Below, in pieces: positions 25,385 through 34,041 of a stretch of DNA of 64,000 nucleotides; positions within the stretch are counted from its first letter, which is position 1; every line of letters starts with the position of its first letter. Location: NCBI GenBank assembly GCA_035695405.1, contig DASSED010000157.1, positions 1 through 64,000 of the forward strand. Direction: 5' to 3'. The notes under the pieces are model-generated. The model was not told the DNA's origin. It saw only the letters and a program-made list of their open reading frames with translations, and searched no databases. The stretch comes from CAVVWJ01 sp035695405. Lineage in GTDB: Bacteria > Gemmatimonadota > Gemmatimonadetes > Gemmatimonadales > GWC2-71-9. The translations under genes were made by a program, and so were the position numbers.

Positions 25385-26158
25385 TTACCTCTCCCTGACT
25401 AACCGATCCGCCACATAGATGAGCACCGACGTCACCAGGAGGATGATGGTGCTGATCGCATTGATGCTAGGCTCGACATTCTTGCGAACCATGCCGTACA
25501 CCACGATGGGCAACGTCGAGGATCCCGAGCCCGAGACGAATGACGTGATGACGAAATCGTCGAACGACATGGTGAACGCCAACAAGGCGCCGGCCAGGAT
25601 CCCGGGCCAGAGCTGCGGGACGGTCACCTTCCAAAAGGTGGTGATCTCGTCCGCCCCCAGAATCAGGGCGGCCTCCTCCAGGTGCTGATCCATCCCCTCG
25701 AGCCGGGCGAGCACTACGACCACCACGAACGAGATACAGAACGCCACATGGGCCACAGTGATAGTCGTAACGCCGAGCGAAACATTCAGCAGCGCGAAGA
25801 GAATCAGCAGCGAAATTCCCACCACGATCTCGGGCGTCACGATCGGCAGGTAGAGAAACCCTTCGAACGCGCGCCTTCCCCGGAAACGATGGCGCGCAAG
25901 GGCCAGAGCGATGAGGGTCCCCAACAGCGCCGAGATGACGGTGGCGGCGATGCCGACGATGAGACTGATCTTGAGTCCCCGCAGAATGTCGGGCCGCTCC
26001 AGCAGTCGCTGATACCACCGGAGGGTGAATCCTCGCCAATCGACAGAGAACTTCGAGTCGTTGAACGAGAAGAGCATCAACACGAAGATCGGCAGATGCA
26101 GAAAGAGGTACACCAGCCCGCAGAAGAGGATCAGCCAGCGGGGGATGCGGTGGGTCAT
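25385..26158 (-). CDS. potC: Polyamine ABC transporter permease (PotC-like)
   Basis: 257-residue inner-membrane permease with six predicted helices. The first starts at about residue 8 ('LILFCGLVYLFLHLPIFVLM'). The ATPase-contact loop reads 'EEAALILGADEITTFWKVTV' (EAA motif) near residue 170. It begins five bases after the potB stop codon region (TGAGATG). It forms the membrane channel with the preceding permease, powered by PotA and fed by PotD. The EAA loop differs clearly from that of the second, rightward transporter, so the two systems are not recent copies. Confidence 0.9.
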   Translation of the reverse strand: MTHRIPRWLILFCGLVYLFLHLPIFVLMLFSFNDSKFSVDWRGFTLRWYQRLLERPDILRGLKISLIVGIAATVISALLGTLIALALARHRFRGRRAFEGFLYLPIVTPEIVVGISLLILFALLNVSLGVTTITVAHVAFCISFVVVVVLARLEGMDQHLEEAALILGADEITTFWKVTVPQLWPGILAGALLAFTMSFDDFVITSFVSGSGSSTLPIVVYGMVRKNVEPSINAISTIILLVTSVLIYVADRLVRER

Positions 26159-26159
26159 C

Positions 26160-27044
26160 TCAGCGGATCTTGCCCGGAGTAGGATCCTTCACCCGGAGGT
26201 ACACCATCACCGCGGCCAGCACCAGCGCCATGACGATGAACGAGGCCGCCGACCCGAACGGCCAGTTGCGGGCCGCGGAGAACTGGTTCTGCACCAAGTT
26301 CCCGATCATCATCTCCTTGGCACCACCCAGGAGGTCCGCCGTGAGGAACGATCCGAGCGCCGGGATGAAGACCAGGAGACACCCCGCCACCACGCCTGGC
26401 ATCGAGAGCGGGAGCGTCACTCGGCGAAACCGGGCCCGGGGCCGGGCCCCCAGGACTTCAGCCGCCTCCAGCAGCGACAGGTCGAGCTTTTCCAGCGAGG
26501 CGTAGATCGGCAGGATCATGAACGGCAGGAACCCGTAGACCAGCCCAACCATGACGGCAAAGGGAGTGTACAGGATGGTGAGCGACTGCTGCACCAGTCC
26601 GAGCTTGAGCAGCCAGTTGTTGATCAGCCCGGTGTCGCGCATCAGGAAGATCATCGCGAACGTGCGCACCAGAAAGCTGGTCCAGAAGGGCAACACCACC
26701 AGAAACAACAGCAGGTTGCGCCAGCGGCCAGAGCGCACGATGACGTAGGCAACCGGGTAGCCGAGCACCAGGCAGATCACGGTGCAGGCGATGGACCAGA
26801 CGAAGGTCCGCTGGAGCACGTCGAGGTACAGCGGATCGATGAATCGGGCGTAATGCTCCAGGGTAAAGCCTCGTGCCACGCCGCCGTAGATCCCGCGAGG
26901 CATGAGGCTGTAGACGAACATGATCAGGATCGGAACCAGGAAAAACGCCAGCAGCCAGAATGCGCCGGGGCCCAGCAGAGCCCAGGCCTGGGCCTCGGGC
27001 CTGCGATAGAGCCACGACAGCGCCTGCTCCCGGATCTTCCCCAT
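26160..27044 (-). CDS. potB: Polyamine ABC transporter permease (PotB-like)
   Basis: 294-residue permease with six predicted transmembrane segments; the first is 'LLGPGAFWLLAFFLVPILIM'. The EAA loop 'EAAEVLGARPRARFRRVTLP' contacts the ATPase. The frame extends to 27113, but ATG 27044 forms a TGATG junction with the potA stop and starts at MGKIREQALSWLY, the usual cytoplasmic N-terminus, so I chose it. It pairs with PotC as a heterodimeric channel for putrescine/spermidine uptake. Confidence 0.9.
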   Translation of the reverse strand: MGKIREQALSWLYRRPEAQAWALLGPGAFWLLAFFLVPILIMFVYSLMPRGIYGGVARGFTLEHYARFIDPLYLDVLQRTFVWSIACTVICLVLGYPVAYVIVRSGRWRNLLLFLVVLPFWTSFLVRTFAMIFLMRDTGLINNWLLKLGLVQQSLTILYTPFAVMVGLVYGFLPFMILPIYASLEKLDLSLLEAAEVLGARPRARFRRVTLPLSMPGVVAGCLLVFIPALGSFLTADLLGGAKEMMIGNLVQNQFSAARNWPFGSAASFIVMALVLAAVMVYLRVKDPTPGKIR

Positions 27045-28171
27045 CACTCGTGCTCCAGCACTTGGCAATCCTCCGGCAGCCAGGCCACAGCCACGCGGTC
27101 GCCGCGCTTCCATCCCAACGGCTTGATCAGCTGGCCCTCGTTGCGCACGGCCACGGTCACGTCCCCGCTCCCCGGGACGGTGACGATGAGGTGCATCGTC
27201 TCCCCCAGGTAGATGATGTCGCGAACCACGCCGCTCAGCGCGTTTTCACCGGGGGGAATGCCGCCGGGTGTGCAGACATCCATCCATTCCGGCCGGACCG
27301 CAATACGGGCCTCGCTTCCTTCACTCAGACCGGGATGGCTGGGGACCTTGAACGACTCTCCATCTTCGCGCCGGACCACCCAATGGCCGGCGGCTCGCTC
27401 CACCACGCGTCCCTCGAAAAAATTGGACTCGCCGATAAACTTGGCCACGAAGGCGGTTCGGGGATTCTCATAGATCTCGGCCGGCGTGCCCAGCTGCGCC
27501 ACCCGTCCATTATCCATGACCGCGATGCGGTCGGACATGGTGAGGGCCTCCTCCTGATCGTGGGTGACGTAGATGAAGGTGGTGCCCAGTTGCTGGTTCA
27601 GCGCCTTGAGCTCGAGCTGCATCTCCTTGCGAAGCTTGAGATCGATGGCGCCGAGCGGCTCATCCAGCAGCAGGATGGCCGGCTCCAGCACCAGCGCCCG
27701 GGCCAGCGCCACCCGCTGCCGCTGACCGCCCGAGAGCTGACTCGGCATGCGCCGGGAGAACACGTCGGGCTTGAGCCGCACCATCTCAAGCGCCCGGCGG
27801 ACCCGATCACCGATCTCCGTGCTCGGAGTCTTCCGCTGCTCCAGACCAAACGACACGTTCCGCTCGACGGTGAGATGGGGAAAGAGAGCGTAGTTCTGGA
27901 ACACCATCGCGATCCTGCGCTCGTAAGGTCGCTTTCGGTTGACCATCTGGCCCAGGAGCCGCACCTCGCCCCCATCCTCGTCCGGCTCCTCGAAGCCGGC
28001 CAGGAGGCGCAGGGTTGTGGTCTTACCACACCCGGATGGACCCAACAGCGAGAAGAACTCGCCCCGGTTGATCTCGAAGCTGACTGTATCGACCGCCTTG
28101 ACGTCGCCGAACGTTTTGGAGACGCCGACGAATTCAACCACGGGTGAGTCCTTCGGCCGGGCGGCCGTCAT
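27044..28171 (-). CDS. potA: Polyamine ABC transporter ATP-binding protein (PotA-like)
   Basis: 375-residue ATPase of the spermidine/putrescine importer. Walker A 'GPSGCGKTTTLRLLAGFE' is at about residues 39-56, the Q-loop at 'MVFQNYALFPHLTV', the ABC signature 'LSGGQRQRVALARALVLEP' near 145, and Walker B 'ILLLDEPLGAIDLKLR' follows, with 'FIYVTHDQEEALTMSDRIAV' as the H-loop. The C-terminal 110 residues form the TOBE-type regulatory domain. The ATG overlaps the gabT stop by four bases and the stop overlaps potB by one, so the operon is tightly coupled. Confidence 0.93.
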   Translation of the reverse strand: MTAARPKDSPVVEFVGVSKTFGDVKAVDTVSFEINRGEFFSLLGPSGCGKTTTLRLLAGFEEPDEDGGEVRLLGQMVNRKRPYERRIAMVFQNYALFPHLTVERNVSFGLEQRKTPSTEIGDRVRRALEMVRLKPDVFSRRMPSQLSGGQRQRVALARALVLEPAILLLDEPLGAIDLKLRKEMQLELKALNQQLGTTFIYVTHDQEEALTMSDRIAVMDNGRVAQLGTPAEIYENPRTAFVAKFIGESNFFEGRVVERAAGHWVVRREDGESFKVPSHPGLSEGSEARIAVRPEWMDVCTPGGIPPGENALSGVVRDIIYLGETMHLIVTVPGSGDVTVAVRNEGQLIKPLGWKRGDRVAVAWLPEDCQVLEHE

Positions 28172-29511
28172 GCGACTGCGTCCATCGCTTGCTCCATCGC
28201 TTCGAGTCCTTCATCGAGGACATCGTCCGGCGTGGTGAGCGGAGCCAGCACTCTCACGACGTTGCCGTACGTTCCCGATGACAGCAGGATCACTCCACGC
28301 TCCAGAGCGGCGGTGAGCAACCGGCCCGTGAGCGCCTTGTCCGGTTCCTTGCCGGCCCGGTCCTTGACCAGCTCCATGCCGATCATGGCCCCGAGTCCTC
28401 GCACATCCCCGATGCAGGGATATCGGGTGGCCCATTCACAGAATCGGAGGCGGATCCGCTCCCCCAAGCGAGCCGCGCGGGCCGGGATCGCCTCCGTCTC
28501 CATGGCGTTCAGCACGGCGAGCGCGGCGGCGCAGGCGAGCGGATTCCCGCCATAGGTGCCGCCGAGGCCACCGATTTGGGGAGCCTCCAGCACATCGGCC
28601 CTTCCGGTAATTGCAGCGAGCGGCAGCCCGCCGGCGAGCGACTTGGCAGTGGTGATGAGATCCGGTACCAGATCGTAATGCTCGCAAGCGAAGAGCTTCC
28701 CGGTCCGGCCAAAGCCGGTCTGGATCTCATCCGCGATGAAGAGGATGCCGTGGTCGCGGGCAAATCCGGCCAGGGCCGTCACGTACTCTGTGGGCGCGGG
28801 GACAAAGCCGCCCTCACCCAGCTCCAGCTCCATGATGATCGCTGCCACCGAATCCGGATCGACGATCGAGGCGAACATCTGCTCCAGCCTTTCCCGGCTG
28901 GCCATACAGCAGTCTTCCCCGCTTCCCCGCGTTGGAGCTTCCCCGCAGCGATAGCAGTAGGGGAACGGAATCCGATACACCTCCGGAGCGAACGGCCCGA
29001 ACCCTTTCTTGTACGGCATCACCTTGGAGGTCAGCGCCATGGCCAGATTGGTACGGCCATGAAACCCGTGCTCGAAGCAGACCACTGCGGACCGGCCGGT
29101 GAAATGTCGAGCCACCTTGATCGCGTTCTCCACCGCCTCGGCGCCACTGTTGACCAGAAAGGTGCGCTTGGGATGATCGCCCGGCGTGATCCGATTGAGC
29201 CGCTCGGCCAGCTCCACATACGGCTCGTAGGTGGAGACCGGGAAGCACACGTGGGCAAAGTGGTCGAGTTGAGTTTGGACCGCCTCCACCACGGAGGGAT
29301 GCCGATGCCCGGTGTTCACCACGCCGATCCCACCCCCGAAGTCGATCAGCCGGTTGCCGTCGGCATCGGTGATGACTGCGCCTTCCGCGTGCACCACCGC
29401 GATCGGCGTGACGGCCGGAACTCCCCGGGGCACCGCCTGAGCCCGGCGCGCCAGCAAAGCCCGGCTCCTCGGGCCGGGGATCTCGGTCACGAGCTGTATC
29501 ACGCCAGACAT
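28168..29511 (-). CDS. gabT: 4-aminobutyrate aminotransferase (GabT-like)
   Basis: 447-residue class III PLP aminotransferase that converts GABA and 2-oxoglutarate to succinate semialdehyde and glutamate. Motifs: 'RLIDFGGGIGVVNTGHRHP', 'FLVNSGAEAVENAIKVARH', 'FHGRTNLAMALTSKVMPYK', 'IADEIQTGFGRTGKLFA', PLP lysine in 'TTAKSLAGGLPLAA', and 'TYGGNPLACAAALAVL'. It is the first gene of the leftward operon, with GAGG six bases before the ATG. An unusual Cys/Gly-rich insert near residue 195 ('GEAPTRGSGEDCC') coincides with a purine-rich repeat-like DNA word also found in the neighbouring spacer. In the pathway it acts after PatA and an aldehyde dehydrogenase. Confidence 0.88.
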   Translation of the reverse strand: MSGVIQLVTEIPGPRSRALLARRAQAVPRGVPAVTPIAVVHAEGAVITDADGNRLIDFGGGIGVVNTGHRHPSVVEAVQTQLDHFAHVCFPVSTYEPYVELAERLNRITPGDHPKRTFLVNSGAEAVENAIKVARHFTGRSAVVCFEHGFHGRTNLAMALTSKVMPYKKGFGPFAPEVYRIPFPYCYRCGEAPTRGSGEDCCMASRERLEQMFASIVDPDSVAAIIMELELGEGGFVPAPTEYVTALAGFARDHGILFIADEIQTGFGRTGKLFACEHYDLVPDLITTAKSLAGGLPLAAITGRADVLEAPQIGGLGGTYGGNPLACAAALAVLNAMETEAIPARAARLGERIRLRFCEWATRYPCIGDVRGLGAMIGMELVKDRAGKEPDKALTGRLLTAALERGVILLSSGTYGNVVRVLAPLTTPDDVLDEGLEAMEQAMDAVA

Positions 29512-29662
29512 GGGGCCTCACACCGGGAAATTAGAGTGAGCCGTAAGATGTACGAGGGGTCGTCCTTGAGGTAAGAGGTGAGAGTGGGCGCTCTTCTCCC
29601 CTCTTACTTCCCACTGTAGTTTGTAGCGTTCCTCTTCATACCCTCTGAAGGAGTGACCACCC
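29512..29662. promoter_or_regulatory. Divergent control region of the polyamine island
   Basis: 151 bases between the starts of gabT (leftward) and the second binding protein (rightward); both operons must be started from here. The clearest element is a dyad at 29571-29607. No -35/-10 pair stands out. Confidence 0.4.
29571..29607. promoter_or_regulatory. Dyad in the divergent promoter region
   Basis: GTAAGAGG (29571-29578) and CCTCTTAC (29600-29607) are perfect inverted repeats 21 bases apart, with partial matching (GAGA/TCTC) continuing inwards. It could be an operator controlling both polyamine operons or a hairpin in the rightward leader. Confidence 0.35.
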
Positions 29663-30829
29663 ATGAACTGGCGTATGGGTTTAACCGGATGGGCCGTGCT
29701 CCTGACGACGGCATGCGGCGGTGGTGACAAACCAGCGGCGGGCGGTACCACGAAGGCAGAAAAGATCTCGATCAACCGGACGAACGACGCCCGAGCCGAC
29801 GCCCAAACCTACCTCAAGCAGCTGTGTCAGAAGCCCATCGGCGGCGAGCTCAACTTCATGGTGTGGGAGGGATACACCGATACGCTCTTCACCCGGCCTT
29901 TCGAGGATGCCTGCGGGGTCAAGGTGAATGCCACCTACATGGGATCGAGCGACGACCTGGTGGCAAAGCTTCGTGCCGGAGGCGCCGAGACCATCGATAT
30001 CATCTCACCCTCCAGCGACGCGGCCACGGCCATTGTGGAGGCAGGCCTGGCCGCCCCGATCGATCTCTCCCGGGTGCCGAGCTACGAGGATCTGAGCAAG
30101 GGGTTCCGCGAGCTCAAGCTGGTACGCAAGGGCGATTCAGTCTACGGCATCCCATGGGCGTTCGGTCCCAACCCGCTGATCTACGACACCAGCAAGGTCA
30201 AGGCGGCTCCCACCAGCTGGGGCGAGCTCTGGGACAAGAAGTACCGCAGCAAGCTCTCACTCCAGGACGACATCGCCACCCTTTACATGGTGGCCCAGTA
30301 TCTCGGCATGGACGATCCCAAGGATCAGAGCCATCTCTACAACTTGTCCGACGCGGATCTGGCGAAGGTTAAAGCTAAGATGCTCGAGCTGCGTCCCAAC
30401 GTGCGGAAGTATTGGGTCACGGCCGGTGACATGACCCAGCTGTTCCAGAGCGGTGAGGTCGTGATGGGTGAGGGCTGGCCGCTCATGACCAATCAGCTTC
30501 GTCAAGCCAAGTTCCCCGCCGGCGAGACCATCCCCAAGGAGGGCACTACTGCCTGGGCGGATCATTTCATGCTGACCAAGGGCGCCAAGAATCTGGATGC
30601 CGCTTACGCGTGGCTGGAATACTCGGCCCAGCCGTTTACTCAGAAGCTGCTCTATGACGTGACGGCCTACATCGTCGCGAATCCCGACGCGAAGAGTTAT
30701 ATGACCAAGGAACAGTCCGCCAGCCAGCGGGACATCTCGGATTACGGCACCAAGGTCAACTTCTGGCAATGGAGCCCGCGGCGGGAGAAGTATCAGGAGA
30801 TCTGGAACGAGGTGAAGGCAGGAAAGTGA
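29663..30829 (+). CDS. potD: Second polyamine-binding lipoprotein (PotD/PotF-like)
   Basis: 388-residue periplasmic binding protein with a Sec lipoprotein signal (lipobox LTTAC near residue 18). The body contains 'LNFMVWEGYTDTLFTRPFE', 'LVAKLRAGGAETIDIISPSS', 'WAFGPNPLIYDTSKVKA' and 'MGEGWPLMTNQLRQAKFPAG', matching the spermidine/putrescine-binding group, though the pocket strand is 'VWEGYTD' rather than 'YNWSDYI' as in the leftward PotD, so ligand preference probably differs. ATG has AAGGAG 11 bases upstream. First gene of the rightward transporter operon. Confidence 0.85.
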   Translation: MNWRMGLTGWAVLLTTACGGGDKPAAGGTTKAEKISINRTNDARADAQTYLKQLCQKPIGGELNFMVWEGYTDTLFTRPFEDACGVKVNATYMGSSDDLVAKLRAGGAETIDIISPSSDAATAIVEAGLAAPIDLSRVPSYEDLSKGFRELKLVRKGDSVYGIPWAFGPNPLIYDTSKVKAAPTSWGELWDKKYRSKLSLQDDIATLYMVAQYLGMDDPKDQSHLYNLSDADLAKVKAKMLELRPNVRKYWVTAGDMTQLFQSGEVVMGEGWPLMTNQLRQAKFPAGETIPKEGTTAWADHFMLTKGAKNLDAAYAWLEYSAQPFTQKLLYDVTAYIVANPDAKSYMTKEQSASQRDISDYGTKVNFWQWSPRREKYQEIWNEVKAGK

Positions 30830-30830
30830 A

Positions 30831-31908
<1,078 letters not shown>

Positions 31909-31922
<14 letters not shown>

Positions 31923-32856
31923 ACAGAGGTCAGTCCTGGACCTGATCCGGGCGCGACCGGGACTCCAGACCTTTCTTGCGGCAGCAGTTCCGGTCGGCTT
32001 CGTCGCGACGCTCCTGCTGATACCCTACGTGCTGCTCCTGGTGCAGTCGTTTTGGCGGCTTCAGGGCGGTTTCATCACCCACGAGTTCACCCTAGAGAAC
32101 TATCGCCGGCTCTTCGGGACCGACCTCTACCCCAACACCATCCTGTTCTCGGCCGGCATCGCCCTCAGGGTCACGCTCTTCTCGCTGCTCCTGGCCTATC
32201 CTCTCGCGTATCTCCTGGCCTTCAAGGTGAAGCGCCACCGGAACCTCATGTACATGGCGGTCATTATTCCGCTCTGGGTGAGCTACCTGGTGCGCGCCTA
32301 TGCCTGGAAGATCATCCTGGGACAGGAAGGCATTCTGAACGGCTTGCTCCAGGCCGGCGGCTTGATTCATCAGCCGCTGGCATTTCTGCTGTACAGCCGC
32401 TGGGCCGTGATCCTGGCCCTGACCCACATCTACACCCCGTTCACCCTGATGCCCATCTACGCGGTGCTCGAGGCCATGCCGCCGGCGCTGAAAGAGGCGA
32501 GCCAGGATCTGTATGCCAACCGCTGGCAGACCTTCTTAAGAGTGGTGCTGCCTCTGTCTCTGCCCGGAGTGTTGGCCGGATCCACCTTTGCGTTCGTGCT
32601 GAGCATGGGCGACTTCCTCGCTCCCCAGCTACTCGGCGGAAACGACAGCGCGTTGATGGTCTCGAACCTGGTCTGGAGTCTCTTCGGCGTGGCGTACAAC
32701 TGGCCCCTGGGGGCCGCGGTCTCTGTTATCGTGCTGGCGCTGACCCTCTTCCTGCTCTGGTTGGCGAACAAACTGGAGTCGCGCTCCAACTACGGCGGTG
32801 AGGTGGAGGGGCGGACCGCGGGGCAGGTCATCGCGACGACCCGAGGGGGCAAATGA
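31909..32856 (+). CDS. potB: Second polyamine ABC permease (PotB-like)
   Basis: 315-residue permease with six predicted helices, beginning after a cytoplasmic N-terminus ('FLAAAVPVGFVATLLLIPYV'). The ATPase-contact loop is 'EASQDLYANRWQTFLRVVLP'. The longer in-frame opening from 31642 lies inside the ATPase gene and is rejected; GTG 31909 overlaps the ATPase end by 14 bases and has GCGAGG upstream. It ends with a hydrophilic tail and overlaps the next permease by four bases. Confidence 0.88.
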
Positions 32857-33677
32857 GACGGACCACCCGTCCGCCGGACCGCCTGTCTGCCGCATTATGG
32901 GCCGCCGGGATGGCGGCGTTCGCCTTCATATATCTCCCCCTGGTCGTAGTCATCATCTATGCCTTCCACGACTCGCCCATCATCGCATGGCCGCTTCAAC
33001 TGGGCACCCTGAGGTGGTTTACCGCCCTGGCTCACGACCGCGGCATGATTGCCGCCGCAATCGCCAGCCTCAAGCTGGCGCTTCTGGCCGTGGCCATCGC
33101 GCTCCTGGTGGGAGTGCCGGGGGCCTTCGTGCTGGACCGGCACCAGTTTCCCGGTAAGACGGCGTTCCGCCGGCTGGTGCTGCTGCCGCTCATCCTGCCC
33201 GGCATCATTACCGGTGTCGCCCTGCTCAGCTTCTTCAGCTTCGTGAAGCTCAGCCTCTCCAGTGGCTTCCCCTGGGTTCCGGGCTGGCCGGTTGTGCTGG
33301 GACATGCTGCCGCCCTCACCTCGGTAGTCATTACCCAGGTCTTTGCCCGGCTCCAGCGGCTGGATCGGGCTCAGGAGGAGGCGAGCCAGGATCTATACGC
33401 CAACGAGTGGCGGACCTTCTGGAACGTCACCTTCCCCAACATCAGAACCGCGGTCCTGGGCGCGGGACTGCTGGTTTTTACACTGAGCCTTGATGAGATC
33501 GCGGTGACGTTCTTCCTGATCGGCCGGCAGAACACGTTGCCGCTTCAGATCTGGGGCCTGCTCCGACGGGGTATAACCCCAGAGGTAAATGCCGCAGCCA
33601 CGGTCATTTTCGCCATCTCAGTGGGGGTCATCGTGATCTGGGCCCGGCTGCTTCGTGAGGATGAGCCGGCTCGATAA
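32853..33677 (+). CDS. potC: Second polyamine ABC permease (PotC-like)
   Basis: 274-residue permease with six predicted helices; the first is 'GMAAFAFIYLPLVVVIIYAF'. The EAA-type loop reads 'EEASQDLYANEWRTFWNVTF', nearly the same as in its partner permease, which suggests both arose together. The ATG lies in ATGA shared with the previous gene. It completes a full importer: binding protein, ATPase and two permeases. A 364-base gap follows before the next gene. Confidence 0.88.
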   Translation: MRRTTRPPDRLSAALWAAGMAAFAFIYLPLVVVIIYAFHDSPIIAWPLQLGTLRWFTALAHDRGMIAAAIASLKLALLAVAIALLVGVPGAFVLDRHQFPGKTAFRRLVLLPLILPGIITGVALLSFFSFVKLSLSSGFPWVPGWPVVLGHAAALTSVVITQVFARLQRLDRAQEEASQDLYANEWRTFWNVTFPNIRTAVLGAGLLVFTLSLDEIAVTFFLIGRQNTLPLQIWGLLRRGITPEVNAAATVIFAISVGVIVIWARLLREDEPAR

Positions 33678-33702
33678 CCGAAGCAACGCCGTAGCCAATT
33701 AG

Positions 33703-33718
33703 GTGCATATCTATGCAC
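33703..33718. promoter_or_regulatory. Operator-like perfect dyad
   Basis: GTGCATA (33703-33709) and TATGCAC (33712-33718) are perfect inverted repeats with a 2-base centre, AT-rich in a GC-rich setting, about 28 bases before the promoter-like -35 box. This size suits a dimeric helix-turn-helix regulator. Confidence 0.4.
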
Positions 33719-33745
33719 TAAACCGCGTGCCACCTCCTATCTCCT

Positions 33746-33776
33746 TTGTTGCTCGTAAGTTAGTCCCGCATATAAA
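33746..33776 (+). promoter_or_regulatory. Possible promoter of the dehydrogenase gene
   Basis: TTGTTG (33746-33751) and TATAAA (33771-33776), 19 bases apart. The spacing is long, but TATAAA is a rare AT-rich hexamer here. A transcript from about 33783 would carry a 260-base leader. Confidence 0.3.
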
Positions 33777-33792
33777 GTTTCGTCCGACTGGT

Positions 33793-33967
33793 CTGCCAAA
33801 GGCAGGGTGACGGGGGGACTGGACAGGGGGTGGGGGGTCAGAGCTACTATGGCAGGGTGCCGGCCTCCCCCGGAGGCGGGTACGTTTGCATCCTCCGACC
33901 AAGCGGAGGGTCCACTCTCACAGCTGACGATCTCCTTGAGCTGTGAGCCCCCATCAGCGGCGGGGGC
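33793..33967 (+). ncRNA. Candidate structured leader RNA (five hairpins)
   Basis: Perfect stems in order: CTGCC/GGCAG (33793-33805), GCCTCC/GGAGGC (33863-33877), CCTCCG/CGGAGG (33892-33909, loop ACCAAG), CTCACAGCT/AGCTGTGAG (33917-33947) and GCCCCC/GGGGGC (33947-33967). A G-rich stretch lies between the first two. The row precedes a probable polyamine or lysine metabolism gene by about 75 bases. I could not match it to a known riboswitch; high GC alone creates some hairpins, so this is tentative. Confidence 0.3.
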
Positions 33968-34041
33968 GAGGCTTCGCAGGCGACAGGGTTCCGCCGTCGG
34001 GGCCAGACCGAGTGCCGCGCCAACAATGAAAAGAGGAGTTT

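Larger units (their letters stand above)
33678..34041. other. Intergenic region with dyad, promoter-like boxes and hairpin-rich leader
   Basis: No supported gene in 364 bases. It contains a perfect dyad (33703-33718), a promoter-like pair (33746-33776) and a row of GC-rich hairpins (33793-33967) with a G-rich tract at 33812-33837, all upstream of the saccharopine-dehydrogenase-like gene. Confidence 0.5.

Noticed and set aside
23031..28147. Plus-strand open frames of 300 to 395 codons opposite potD, the oxidase, potB and potA
   Set aside because: High-GC codon bias produces long antisense frames; the minus-strand products carry all the recognisable motifs.
33812..33837. Possible G-quadruplex
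   Set aside because: Only three runs of three or more G are present with workable loops, so a standard three-layer quadruplex is not supported.
33851..33880. Resemblance to part of RNase P RNA (GGCAGGGTGCC)
   Set aside because: The essential conserved blocks of RNase P RNA (GAGGAAAGTC and ACAG-R-A regions) are absent nearby; the match is short and likely chance.
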